From Streptomyces jeddahensis (GTDB lineage Bacteria > Actinomycetota > Actinomycetes > Streptomycetales > Streptomycetaceae): DNA of 64,000 nt. Within the stretch, counting starts at the first letter, position 1; the number at the start of each line of letters is the position of its first letter. Location of the stretch: contig NZ_LOHS01000156.1 in assembly GCF_001642995.1 (NCBI RefSeq), forward strand, positions 62,001 to 126,000, in the 5' to 3' direction. A program made the position numbers and the translations under genes. The notes below the pieces were generated by a model that saw only the letters and a list, made by a program, of their open reading frames with translations, made no database searches and was not told where the DNA came from. Of this stretch, positions 8,820 to 17,355 are shown one piece after another.

Positions 8820-9917
8820 GTGACAAACGATTTCCCCGAGGGGGCGGACAGCAAGCGCCGTGGGCGCGCCACGTTGAAGGACGTCGCCCATCGGGCCGGG
8901 GTCTCGGTGCCGACCGTCTCCCGCGTCATCGCCGGCAACTATCCGGTCGCGCTGAGCACCAAGCGACGGGTGGAGAAGGCGCTGCGCGAGCTGGACTACG
9001 TCGCCAACACCCACGCCCGCGCGCTGCGCGGGCACGGCGCGGGGACCGTGGCGCTCGTCCTTCAGGACGTGCGGGGCGAGGCGTTCGCGCAGTTCGCGCA
9101 CGGCATCGAGGAGGAGGCGTCCCGCCGGGGCCGGCTCTGCCTGCTGTGCGTCAGCGGCGGCGACCCCGACCGGGAGCTGCAGGCCGTGCACCTCATGCGC
9201 CAGCAGGGCGCCGAGGCCGTCATCGTCATCGGCGGCGTCGTGGACGACGAGGCGTACCGGCGGCGGATGTCGGAGATCGCGCGCTCCCTGGACCAGGCAG
9301 GCTCCCGGCTGGTGCTGTGCGGCCGCCCGCCGCTGGGCGAGGGCGTGCCCGTGACGGTCGTGGAGTACGACAACGAAGGCGGCGCGTACGCCGTCACCAG
9401 CCGTCTGCTGGCGGCCGGCCACCGCCGCATCCTGCTGTTCGGCGGCGACGTCGCGCACACCACCAGCGCCCAGCGCTTCGCCGGCTACCGCAGGGCGCTG
9501 ACCGACTACGGCGTCCCGTACGAGAAGGACCTGGTCGTCAAGGCCGCCTTCGACCGCGGCGACGCGTACCTGCGGATGCGGGAACGGCTCGCCGCCGCGC
9601 GCGACTTCACCAGTGTCTTCGCCCTCACCGACGTCGTCGCGGCCGGCGCGCTGCGGGCCCTGACCGAGGCCGGCCTTCAGGTGCCGGGGGACGTCTCGCT
9701 CGTCGGGTACGACGACGTGCCGCCGGCCACGGACCTCAGGCCGCTGCTGACCACCGTGCACGTGCCGTACGAGGACATGGGCCGCACCGCGGTCCGGCTC
9801 GCGCTCGACCACCGTGGCGACAGCGGCCGGGTCGCGGGCGAGGGCCACGTGCTGCTCGGCACCCACGTGGTGGTCCGCGACTCTGTCGCGCCCCCGCCGC
9901 CGGCCGGCACGGCCTGA
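8820..9917 (+). CDS. LacI-family transcriptional repressor
   Basis: A 365-residue regulator. The N-terminal helix-turn-helix and hinge (TLKDVAHRAGVSVPTVSRVI) begin at about residue 18, followed by a periplasmic-binding-protein-like effector domain (VALVLQDV... DVSLVGYDDVPPATDLRPLLT). I chose GTG at 8820 because it puts the DNA-binding domain at the usual distance from the N-terminus; an upstream ATG at 8742 would add 26 atypical residues. It is divergent from the importer operon. The bases around its start (TGACAAACGATTTCCC) resemble the operator and suggest autoregulation. Confidence 0.93.
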   Translation: MTNDFPEGADSKRRGRATLKDVAHRAGVSVPTVSRVIAGNYPVALSTKRRVEKALRELDYVANTHARALRGHGAGTVALVLQDVRGEAFAQFAHGIEEEASRRGRLCLLCVSGGDPDRELQAVHLMRQQGAEAVIVIGGVVDDEAYRRRMSEIARSLDQAGSRLVLCGRPPLGEGVPVTVVEYDNEGGAYAVTSRLLAAGHRRILLFGGDVAHTTSAQRFAGYRRALTDYGVPYEKDLVVKAAFDRGDAYLRMRERLAAARDFTSVFALTDVVAAGALRALTEAGLQVPGDVSLVGYDDVPPATDLRPLLTTVHVPYEDMGRTAVRLALDHRGDSGRVAGEGHVLLGTHVVVRDSVAPPPPAGTA

Positions 9918-9984
9918 GCTCCGGGCTCGCTCCGCCCGGGCCCGCCCGGGGCACGGTTGACCCGGGCGAGGCACGCGCTTACTT

Positions 9985-10000
9985 TAGAGAACGATTTCTA
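9985..10000. promoter_or_regulatory. LacI-type operator, copy 2
   Basis: TAGAGAACGATTTCTA is a 16-bp palindrome centred on CG, 26 bases before the ATG of the dehydrogenase gene. It shares the TAG...CG...CTA layout of the site at 8576, which suggests that one repressor controls both transcripts. Confidence 0.65.
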
Positions 10001-10025
10001 CATGATCGGAAGGGACCTCCGCCCT

Positions 10026-11039
10026 ATGCCTGAGCGACCCTCGGTGTTGTTCGCCCTCGAGTCCCGTCACATCCCCCTGCTCTTCCCGCCGGAGGTCATG
10101 GCGCGGCTCACCGCCCTCGCCGACGTCGATCCGGGCACCGTCGTCGACCTGCGGCATCCGGCCGCCGTCGCCGCCCGGCGGCTGCTGGCCGACACGGAGG
10201 TGCTGATCACCGGCTGGGGCTGCCCGGCGCTCACCGTGGACGTCCTCGACGCCGCGCCCAAGCTGCGCGCGGTGCTCCACACCGGTGGCTCCGTCAAGCA
10301 CCTGCTGCCGCCGGAGGGCTGGGAGCGGGGCGTGCTGGTCTCCTCCGCCGCCGCCGCGAACGCGCTGCCGGTGGCGGAGTACACGCTCGGCATGATCCTG
10401 CTGGCCGGCAAGGGCGTGTTCGAGCTGCGCGAGCGCCTGCGGGCCGAGCGCGGCTTCGTCCTGGGCGAGATCCACCCGCACATCGGGAACGTCGGCCGCC
10501 GCGTCGGCCTCGTCGGTGCCTCCAAGATCGGCCGGCGGGTGATCGAGTTGCTGCGCCCGTTCGACTTCGAGGTGCTGCTCCACGACCCGTACGTGGACCG
10601 GGCCGAGGCGGCGCGGCTGGGCGTGCGGCAGGTCCCTCTGGAGACGCTGCTCGCGACCAGCGACATCGTCAGCGTCCACGCCCCCGCCACCTCCGCGACC
10701 CACCACCTGATCGACCGCGCCGGGTTGGCGTCGATGCGCGACGGCGCGGTCCTGGTCAACACCGCGCGCGGCAGCCTCATCGACCACGACGCGCTCGCCG
10801 CCGAGCTCGTCTCCGGGCGGCTGTCGGCCGTCCTGGACGTCACCGAACCTGAGCCGCTGCCCGCCTCCTCACCTCTGTACGAGCTGCCGAACGTGCTGCT
10901 CACCCCGCACATCGCCGGCTCCCACGGCAACGAGCTGCGCCGCCTGGGACTGATCGCCGTCGAGGAGCTGGAACGGCTGCTGGCGGGGCACGCCCTGCGG
11001 CACCGGGTCGACCACGGCGACCTCCACCGCGTTGCCTGA
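10026..11039 (+). CDS. D-2-hydroxyacid dehydrogenase family protein
   Basis: A 337-residue NAD(P)-dependent oxidoreductase related to phosphoglycerate and hydroxypyruvate reductases. A Rossmann motif appears as VGLVGASKIGRRVIELL, the catalytic Arg region as VNTARGSLID, the Glu in DVTEPEPLP, and the catalytic His in LTPHIAGSHG. ATG at 10026 is chosen because GAAGGGAC lies 10 bases upstream; an in-frame ATG at 10002 would touch the operator. The operator at 9985 links it to the lyase/galactosidase regulon, so it may reduce or oxidise a sugar-derived 2-keto or 2-hydroxy acid. The exact substrate is unknown. Confidence 0.88.
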   Translation: MPERPSVLFALESRHIPLLFPPEVMARLTALADVDPGTVVDLRHPAAVAARRLLADTEVLITGWGCPALTVDVLDAAPKLRAVLHTGGSVKHLLPPEGWERGVLVSSAAAANALPVAEYTLGMILLAGKGVFELRERLRAERGFVLGEIHPHIGNVGRRVGLVGASKIGRRVIELLRPFDFEVLLHDPYVDRAEAARLGVRQVPLETLLATSDIVSVHAPATSATHHLIDRAGLASMRDGAVLVNTARGSLIDHDALAAELVSGRLSAVLDVTEPEPLPASSPLYELPNVLLTPHIAGSHGNELRRLGLIAVEELERLLAGHALRHRVDHGDLHRVA

Positions 11040-11487
11040 CCGGACCCGGGGTCGGCGGCGCGGCGCAGGCGGCGCTGGACCCGGTGACCGGCGCGCAGTC
11101 GGCGGCCAGCGGGCGGGGGCCACCACACGCCGGGCACGGCGGTGGAAGCGGAGCGTGCGGCGATGCGTCGGACACGGTCGTCCTCCCGGCTGACGGCTGA
11201 CGGCTGACGGCTGACGGCTGACGGCTGACGGCGGCTCGGTCCTTTGCGCCCTTCACGGCCAGCAGTTCCTCGACCGTCAGCGAGGGGCGAAGTGGCGGGT
11301 AGAGCGGCAGGTCGGGCTCCGGCGTGCTCACGGTGCGGACCTCCCTGCCGGGTGCTAACTGCTGCCATCATGATGCGGCGACCGCGAGGCACGGTGCCGC
11401 CATTCCGCGCTTGGCTTACGGGAGGCCGGAGCGGCGTACGCCAGCGCCTCGCCTGACGCTGCGAATTAACTCCCTCCGACAGATGCG
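11040..11487. other. Intergenic stretch with a possible leftward open frame
   Basis: About 450 bases between the dehydrogenase and the next promoter. A leftward frame from ATG 11331 reads MSTPEPDLPLYPPLRPSL, passes through the GGCTGAC repeats as RQPSAVS units, then a CPACGGPRPLAADC segment, and runs into the 3' end of the dehydrogenase gene. It may be a decayed small gene. I cannot recognise it and do not call it a CDS. Confidence 0.3.
11188..11229. repeat. 7-bp tandem repeat (GGCTGAC x6)
   Basis: Six perfect head-to-tail copies of GGCTGAC. This slippage-prone array is short, has no spacers and lies in an intergenic stretch. Confidence 0.9.
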
Positions 11488-11543
11488 TTGACACCCGCTC
11501 GGGCTCGCAGCAGGATGAGCGCAAACGTTTCGCGCAAACGTTT
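11488..11543 (+). promoter_or_regulatory. Promoter with twin GCAAACGTTT operators
   Basis: TTGACA (11488) and CAGGAT (11511) are separated by 17 bases, a near-consensus vegetative promoter. GCAAACGTTT occurs at 11521-11530 and again at 11534-11543, at and just after the expected transcription start. The motif matches the core of classical LacI/PurR-type sites. The next gene encodes a LacI-family protein, so the promoter is probably autoregulated and drives the fructan-type locus downstream. Confidence 0.7.
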
Positions 11544-11668
11544 TACATACAGCTATCGCCCAGCCCTGCCGCCCGCGGACTTCAGGGCGCGGCTCCTCCC
11601 CGGGGCGCACTGGGTGTACAGGCGTACGGAGAGCACGCGTCCAGCGAGCAGCAGGAGGTGTCCGGTCG

Positions 11669-12682
11669 ATGGCGACCATCGTCGACGTGGCGGAACGGGC
11701 CGGGGTGTCCATCTCGACCGTGTCGCACGTCGTGAACGGGACCCGCAAGGTGGCCGAGAAGACACGCGAACGCGTCATGAAGGCCATCGAGGAGACCGGA
11801 TATCGGCAAGACACCCTGGCGCGCTCGCTGCGCCGTTCGCGTACCGACTCGATCGGGCTGGTGGTCTCGGACGCCGGGCAGCCGGCTTTCGCCGAGATGG
11901 TGCGCGGCGTCGAGAGCGAGGCGACCAAGGCGGGCTACGTCCTGCTGCTGGCCAACTCCGGTGAGAACCCCGAGCAAGAGGCCCGCGTGCTGCAGGTGCT
12001 GGCGGCCCGGCGCGTCGACGGCCTGATCATCGCGCCGGTGGCCGACTCCACCGGGGCGGAGGTCGACGCGATCCGCGCCGGCGGCACTCCGGTGGTCCTG
12101 ATGGACCGGCTCGGGCGGGGTGAGGGCGGCGACTGGGTGGGGGTGGAGAACACCGGTCTGATGCGGGAGCTGGTCGCGCACATGGCCGGCCACGGGTACC
12201 GCCGCATCGCGCTCGCCTCCGGCGACCCGCGCGTCTCCACGATCGGCGAGCGCGAGCGCGGCTACCGCGAGGCGATGGCGGCCGCAGGCCTTCCCGTGCC
12301 GACCGGCCACGTACTGCGGGGCGCGGGCCTCGCCGCCGACACCGAGCAGGCCGCACTGCGCCTGCTCTCCGGGCCCGACCGGCCCGAGGCGGTGGTGTGC
12401 GCGAGCACCGAGACCGCCGTCGGTGTCCTGGCCGCCGCCCGGCAGTCGGGGCTGTCCATCCCTCACGACCTCAAGCTCGCGGTATTCGACGAGTTCCCGC
12501 ATGCCGACCTCTTCGAGCCTCGCCTCACCGCCGTACGCCAGCCCGCCCAGGAGATCGGCGCCCGCGCCATGAGCCTGCTCCAGTCGCGCATCGAGGCGGA
12601 GAGGAGCACGGCGAAGGCGGTGACGATCCGGCTCAAACCGAAGATCGCCTACCGCACCTCGTGCGGCTGTCCGGCCGTGTAA
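11669..12682 (+). CDS. LacI-family repressor of the GH172/GH32 locus
   Basis: A 337-residue regulator. The DNA-binding domain begins at the extreme N-terminus (ATIVDVAERAGVSISTVSHV), and the effector-binding domain follows, ending LFEPRLTAVRQPAQEIGARA. A strong AGGAGG precedes the ATG. It is first in a rightward series with GH172, GH32, importer genes and a second GH172, and twin operators overlap its own promoter. It probably senses an imported fructo-oligosaccharide or its breakdown product. The family is secure; the effector is inference. Confidence 0.93.
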   Translation: MATIVDVAERAGVSISTVSHVVNGTRKVAEKTRERVMKAIEETGYRQDTLARSLRRSRTDSIGLVVSDAGQPAFAEMVRGVESEATKAGYVLLLANSGENPEQEARVLQVLAARRVDGLIIAPVADSTGAEVDAIRAGGTPVVLMDRLGRGEGGDWVGVENTGLMRELVAHMAGHGYRRIALASGDPRVSTIGERERGYREAMAAAGLPVPTGHVLRGAGLAADTEQAALRLLSGPDRPEAVVCASTETAVGVLAAARQSGLSIPHDLKLAVFDEFPHADLFEPRLTAVRQPAQEIGARAMSLLQSRIEAERSTAKAVTIRLKPKIAYRTSCGCPAV

Positions 12683-12802
12683 CGGGCCGGCAGACCGCCG
12701 AACATACCACCGCACCTCGAAGGCGCCGGGGCCGGTCCACCGTGGCCGGGATTCGGTGAGAGCACCTGACGACGAGCACGTACGACCGAAAGGCCCAGTT
12801 CA

Positions 12803-14197
12803 GTGATGAGCTTGCTCGACCACCTGACCCGGCCCGTGAAGGCCCGTACCGTCCGTGTCTCCAGCTGGGACCAGCGCGGGCGCAACCAGGACTACTGGAC
12901 GACGCCCGCGCACTCCTCCCGCGTCCTCGCCGACATCGAGGGGCCGGGCCGCATCACCCACATCTGGATGACCCAGTTCTGCCGCCGCGCCCTCGGGCCC
13001 GGCCTGATCGACCCGCTGGAGGCGGACACCGTCGCCCCGGTGATGGAGATCCACAATGCGCTGGGCGTGAACTGGGAGGAGCCGGACCCGGACTACTACC
13101 GCAAGGTACTCATCAGGATCACCTGGGACAACGAGGAGGAACCCGCGGTCCTCGTGCCGCTCGGAGACTTCTTCGGCGTCGGCCACTGCATGCCGAACAG
13201 CTACCAGTCGGCGCTGTTCACCGTGTCCGCCAAGCCCGAGGAGTCCCTCGTCTTCGGCGGCAGCGCGGCCCTCAACTGCTGGGCGCCGATGCCTTTCAAC
13301 AAGCGGGCCCGGATCGAGATCGTCAACGACAACGACCTGCCGCTGCAGCAGTACTTCTACGTCGACTACGAGCTGTACGCCGAGGACCTCCCCGAGGACA
13401 CCCTGTACTTCCACGCCCGCTGGAACCGCAGCAACCCGTGCAACGGCTGGGCTCCCGACCTGCAGACCAACAGCCCCGAGGTCAACATCGCGGACCTGAC
13501 CGGCGAGGACAACTACGTCGTACTGGACGTGGAGGGCAGGGGCCACTACGTCGGCTGCAACCTCTCCGTCCACCACCGGCAGGGCAGTTGGTGGGGCGAG
13601 GGCAACGACATGATCTGGATCGACGACGACTTCCGCCCAGACGGCACCACCGTCTTCCCGCCCTCCCTGCACGGCACCGGCACCGAGGACTACTTCAACC
13701 ACGCCTGGGGGATGCAGAAGAACGCCTACCTGTACCACGGCGCGATCGTCCACGAGGGCGACGTCCCTGGCTACGCCGTCAACTACCGGCAGCACGTGGT
13801 CGATCCGATCCGCTTCGAGAAGCGCATCAAGGTGTCCATCGAGCACGGCCACGGCAACCACCTGTCCGACGACTGGGCGTCCACCGCGTACTGGTACCAG
13901 ACCCTGCCGTCGCCCAAGGCGTCGATCCTGCCGCTGGAGGACCGCCTGCCCACCCGGCCCGCCGCGCTCCCGCAGCCGGCCCCCTCGCCCCGCCACGGCG
14001 CGGTCGCCGAGGAGATCGCCGAGATGCGCAGGAGGCACGACGAGCGCTGGCGGCGCTGGCAGGAGCACCTGGCCGAGCGCACCCGGCAGCGCGGCGAGCG
14101 CTCCCTGAAGGAGTCCCAGGGCAACATCGACCACTCCGCCGACCTGCGCCGCCGCTACGACGCGCAGACCGGCCGCACACGAAGCGCCGACGTCTGA
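12803..14197 (+). CDS. GH172 (DUF2961) glycoside hydrolase, copy 1
   Basis: A 464-residue cytoplasmic protein of the DUF2961 family, now GH172, whose characterised members act on alpha-fructofuranosides (difructose dianhydride I) or D-arabinofuranosides. Family motifs are VSSWDQRGRNQDYW, PLGDFFGVGH, YFYVDYELYAEDLP, WWGEGNDMIW and HGTGTEDYFNHAWG. Glu266 (GEG) and Glu295 (GTED) line up with the two catalytic glutamates of the family, although they are 29 residues apart and typical members are closer. No signal peptide. GTG at 12803 is used for RBS spacing; ATG at 12806 is possible. GH32 and an importer follow, which points to fructose-containing oligosaccharides. Confidence 0.85.
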   Translation: MMSLLDHLTRPVKARTVRVSSWDQRGRNQDYWTTPAHSSRVLADIEGPGRITHIWMTQFCRRALGPGLIDPLEADTVAPVMEIHNALGVNWEEPDPDYYRKVLIRITWDNEEEPAVLVPLGDFFGVGHCMPNSYQSALFTVSAKPEESLVFGGSAALNCWAPMPFNKRARIEIVNDNDLPLQQYFYVDYELYAEDLPEDTLYFHARWNRSNPCNGWAPDLQTNSPEVNIADLTGEDNYVVLDVEGRGHYVGCNLSVHHRQGSWWGEGNDMIWIDDDFRPDGTTVFPPSLHGTGTEDYFNHAWGMQKNAYLYHGAIVHEGDVPGYAVNYRQHVVDPIRFEKRIKVSIEHGHGNHLSDDWASTAYWYQTLPSPKASILPLEDRLPTRPAALPQPAPSPRHGAVAEEIAEMRRRHDERWRRWQEHLAERTRQRGERSLKESQGNIDHSADLRRRYDAQTGRTRSADV

Positions 14198-14253
14198 CCC
14201 ACCCTCGACTCTCAGCCGTCACCTCCCAACTCGCCCAAGAAAGGCACAAGGAC

Positions 14254-15690
14254 GTGTCCACGGCATCCGAGCGGGACCCCCACTTCCCCGCACTGCACCT
14301 GCGCCCGCCCACGGGCTGGGTCAACGACCCCAACGGCCTGGTCCTCCACGACGGCAAGTACCACGTCTTCTTCCAGTACAACCCGCACAGCGCCCGCCAC
14401 GCGGACATGCACTGGGGCCACTTCGCCTCGCCCGACCTGCTCCACTGGGAACTGCTGCCGATCGCGCTCGCCCCGACCGAGGGCGGCGAGGACGCCGAAG
14501 GCGTCTGGTCGGGCAACGCCGTCTCCCGCGACGGCACCCTGACGGCCTTCTACTCGGCCAAACGCCCGGGCCGCTGGTACCAGCCCATCGCCTCCGCCAC
14601 CTCCACCGACGGCGTGCACTTCACCAAGCACGAGGGCCTCCTCATCCCCGAACCCGCGCCCGGCCTGCGGATGTTCCGCGACCCGTACGTCTGGCGCGAC
14701 CAGAGCGACGGCCGCTGGCGGATGCTGGTCGGCGCGGCGCTGGAGGACGGGCGGGGCGCCGCCGTCCACTACGCGTCCGCCGGCCCCGACGACCTCACGG
14801 ACTGGACGTACCAGGGCGTCTTCTTCGCCCACGCGCCGGCTCCGCTGCCCGGCGGAGCGAACACCGAAGAGGGCTGGGAGTGCGCGCAGTACGCGCCCTT
14901 CGGCGGCGGGCGCGGAGCCGTCCTGGTCTCCGCCTGGGATCCGGAGACCGGCGCGCAGTGCACCGCCGCGTGGCCCGGCCGCGAGACGCCGGACGGCGGC
15001 TTCACCTCCGACACCCCTCAACGACTGGATCACGGCCCGGACTTCTACGCCCCGGCGCTGCTGCCCGTTCCGGACGGCCGCCTGCTGATGTGGGCGTGGA
15101 TCTGGGAGGCGCGCGACGAGCCGTATGTGGGCGCGCCGGGCGAGTGGACCGACCAGGCCGGCTGGGCCGGAATGCTGTCGCTGCCGCGCGAGCTGACCCT
15201 CGGCGACGACGGCACGCTGCGCCAGCGGCCCGCCCGCGAGCTGGACAAGCTGCGCACCGGAGACCGCTGCCTGCACGCCCACGGCCAAGGCCCGGCCGGG
15301 CTCGGCACCGTGTCGCCGGCCGCCGACCTGGAGGTACGCCTCGCAGGCGACGCCGGACTGCGACTCGTCACCGACGCCCAGGGCCACGAGTACCTGTCGT
15401 TGCACCGCGATCCGGCCACGGGAGACGTGGTCGTGGACCGCAGCCGTGCCTCCCTCGACGCACGCGCCAAGAGAGGGGCGTGGCGGCTCCCGGCAGGGGA
15501 GGGCGAGGCTCAGCTGCGCGTTCTCCTTGACCACTCCGTCGCCGAAGTCTTCACCGCCGAGGGCCAGGCACTCACCCTGCGCTTCTACCCGGTGGGCCGC
15601 GCCGCGTGGCGGCTGGAGACCACCGGGCAGGGCTCTTACGCGGTGGCCGCCTGGGATCTGACGGTCCCCGCCGGAGCTGAGCGGCGGTGA
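14254..15690 (+). CDS. GH32 beta-fructofuranosidase
   Basis: A 478-residue intracellular enzyme that releases fructose from sucrose-like or fructan oligosaccharides. The five-blade propeller starts with the nucleophile motif WVNDPNG, then FRDPYVW (transition-state Asp) and GWECAQ (acid/base Glu), and the C-terminal beta-sandwich ends with LDHSVAEVF. All catalytic motifs are intact and the length is typical. The GTG at 14254 is 56 bases after the GH172 gene and follows AAGG. Lack of a signal peptide means it works on imported substrate, probably on products released by GH172. Confidence 0.93.
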   Translation: MSTASERDPHFPALHLRPPTGWVNDPNGLVLHDGKYHVFFQYNPHSARHADMHWGHFASPDLLHWELLPIALAPTEGGEDAEGVWSGNAVSRDGTLTAFYSAKRPGRWYQPIASATSTDGVHFTKHEGLLIPEPAPGLRMFRDPYVWRDQSDGRWRMLVGAALEDGRGAAVHYASAGPDDLTDWTYQGVFFAHAPAPLPGGANTEEGWECAQYAPFGGGRGAVLVSAWDPETGAQCTAAWPGRETPDGGFTSDTPQRLDHGPDFYAPALLPVPDGRLLMWAWIWEARDEPYVGAPGEWTDQAGWAGMLSLPRELTLGDDGTLRQRPARELDKLRTGDRCLHAHGQGPAGLGTVSPAADLEVRLAGDAGLRLVTDAQGHEYLSLHRDPATGDVVVDRSRASLDARAKRGAWRLPAGEGEAQLRVLLDHSVAEVFTAEGQALTLRFYPVGRAAWRLETTGQGSYAVAAWDLTVPAGAERR

Positions 15691-15944
15691 CTGCCCTTGT
15701 CATCGGGGAGGTGACCGCACCGCCCACGCTTCCCTGACGACGAGCACGGCCTCGCACGGCTGCTCCGCAAGGCCGTCATCGCCGGTGCTCTGGCCGGCGC
15801 CCAACCCCCCACCCCAGAAGAGCTGGACCGCGCCCCCAGCGGCGCCGCCCACGCCCCTAGTCCGCGCGACGACGCACTGGACAATCACACACGGCCGGCT
15901 TCGCCCCGCGCGGGCGGTGCGGCCGTGGGGAGGTGGAACCCGAT
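15691..15944. other. Intergenic gap between GH32 and binding protein
   Basis: A 254-base gap. A rightward frame without a start codon is open here (DEHGLARLLRKAVIAG) for about 75 codons up to the binding-protein start; it may be a gene remnant. No clear promoter or hairpin was found, so the importer genes may be read from the upstream transcript. Confidence 0.35.
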
Positions 15945-17354
15945 ATGACCGACACCCGATCCGGCGGAGGCCGGCCCCTAGGCCGCCGCTCCCTACTCAG
16001 GTCCGGCGGCTTCCTCGCCGGCGCCGCGACCCTCACCCCTGCTCTCACCGCCTGCGCCGGCGGCGCCTCCGCATCTCCCGGCGCACCCCTCGACTTCTGG
16101 CAGTGGTACGCGCCGCAGTCCGGCGGCGGCTACGCCGTCAGCAAGCAGAACGACTGGTTCGCCAAGCTCGTGAAGGACTGGCGCAAGGAGAGCGGCGCCC
16201 AGCTGGACCTGACCTACATCCCGGTCTCCCAGTACACCGAGGGCACCCAGCTGCAAGCCGCCTTCTCCGCGGGCCAGGCCCCGGACCTGTTCATCATCAG
16301 CCCGGGCGACTTCCTCCGCTACCACAACGGAGGCGTGCTCTACGACCTCACCGATGAACTCGGCCTGGCCGCTGACGACTTCTACGCCTCGGCCCTAGCC
16401 ACCCGCACCGTGGACGGCCGCATCTACGCCCTGCCGATGGAGAACGAGCCGCAGTGCGTCTTCTACGACCACGACGCCTTCGAGAAGGCGGGCCTGTCCG
16501 AAGGCGACCTGCCCACCACCTGGGACCAACTGCTCGCGGTCGGTGACAAGCTGCGCACCCGTACCCGCTACGGGTTCATCCTGCCCACCGACCCCACCGT
16601 CTACCAGGTGTTCTGCTGGTACCCGTACCTGTGGCAGGCGGGCGGCGACATCGTGGACGGCACCTCCTCCGCCTTCGACTCGGCCGCCTGCGTCAAGGCC
16701 CTCGGCCTGTGGCGCGAGCTCGTGCAGTCCGGCGTCACGCCGCGCACCACCCAGGGCGGCGGAGGGGGCGACCTGGTCGCCAACCTCGCCGCCGGCTACG
16801 GCGCCATGCAGCAGATGACCATCCCCGGCAGCATGTTCCTCGACGAGGGCGCCAAGGGCTTCCGCTACGGCATGTTCCCGCTGCCCGCGCCCGACCGCGC
16901 CGCCAAACCCCTTACGTGCATGGGGGGTTGGGCGATCTGCGTCAACAAGAAGAGCCCGCGGGCCAGGGAGGCCGCGAGGTTCGCGGTGTGGGCCGTCGCC
17001 GGCGAGGAGAGCCGCGACCGCATGGTCGACTGGGCGTTCGACGCCAAGGTCACCCTGCCCGCCCGCCGCTCCGTCATGGAGGAGGCCGTCGAGCGAGGGC
17101 TCCTCAAGAGCGACAAGGTCATGCAGTTCGCCGCCTCCGACGTCCTCGGACTGCCGAAGGACGACCCCGGCAGCTCCACCACTCCGCTCGGCCGCGGCGA
17201 GCCCCGCTTCCCGCCGGAGGTCGCCAAGGCCGTCATGGACGCCCTGCAGGCGGTGATGCTCTCCGGCACCGACCCGCGCACGGCCGCCCAGCGCGCCAGC
17301 AAGCAGATCGACTCCGCCCTCACCGGCTACGACGGCGCTTCGATGGGATCCTGA
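15945..17354 (+). CDS. Sugar-binding lipoprotein (Tat-type signal)
   Basis: A 469-residue family-1 solute-binding protein. The N-terminus has twin arginines (GRRSLLRSGG), a hydrophobic stretch and the lipobox LTAC at about residue 36, so it is likely exported folded and lipid-anchored. The mature part starts LDFWQWYAPQSGGGYAVSKQ. ATG at 15945 lies 11 bases after GGGGAGG. It sits between GH32 and the two permease genes, and presumably captures the oligosaccharide later cut by GH172 and GH32. Confidence 0.92.
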   Translation: MTDTRSGGGRPLGRRSLLRSGGFLAGAATLTPALTACAGGASASPGAPLDFWQWYAPQSGGGYAVSKQNDWFAKLVKDWRKESGAQLDLTYIPVSQYTEGTQLQAAFSAGQAPDLFIISPGDFLRYHNGGVLYDLTDELGLAADDFYASALATRTVDGRIYALPMENEPQCVFYDHDAFEKAGLSEGDLPTTWDQLLAVGDKLRTRTRYGFILPTDPTVYQVFCWYPYLWQAGGDIVDGTSSAFDSAACVKALGLWRELVQSGVTPRTTQGGGGGDLVANLAAGYGAMQQMTIPGSMFLDEGAKGFRYGMFPLPAPDRAAKPLTCMGGWAICVNKKSPRAREAARFAVWAVAGEESRDRMVDWAFDAKVTLPARRSVMEEAVERGLLKSDKVMQFAASDVLGLPKDDPGSSTTPLGRGEPRFPPEVAKAVMDALQAVMLSGTDPRTAAQRASKQIDSALTGYDGASMGS

Positions 17355-17355
17355 C

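Noticed and set aside
10067..11524. Leftward 485-codon frame
   Set aside because: Antisense to the dehydrogenase gene, Ser/Arg-rich, and crosses the GGCTGAC repeats and the LacI promoter.
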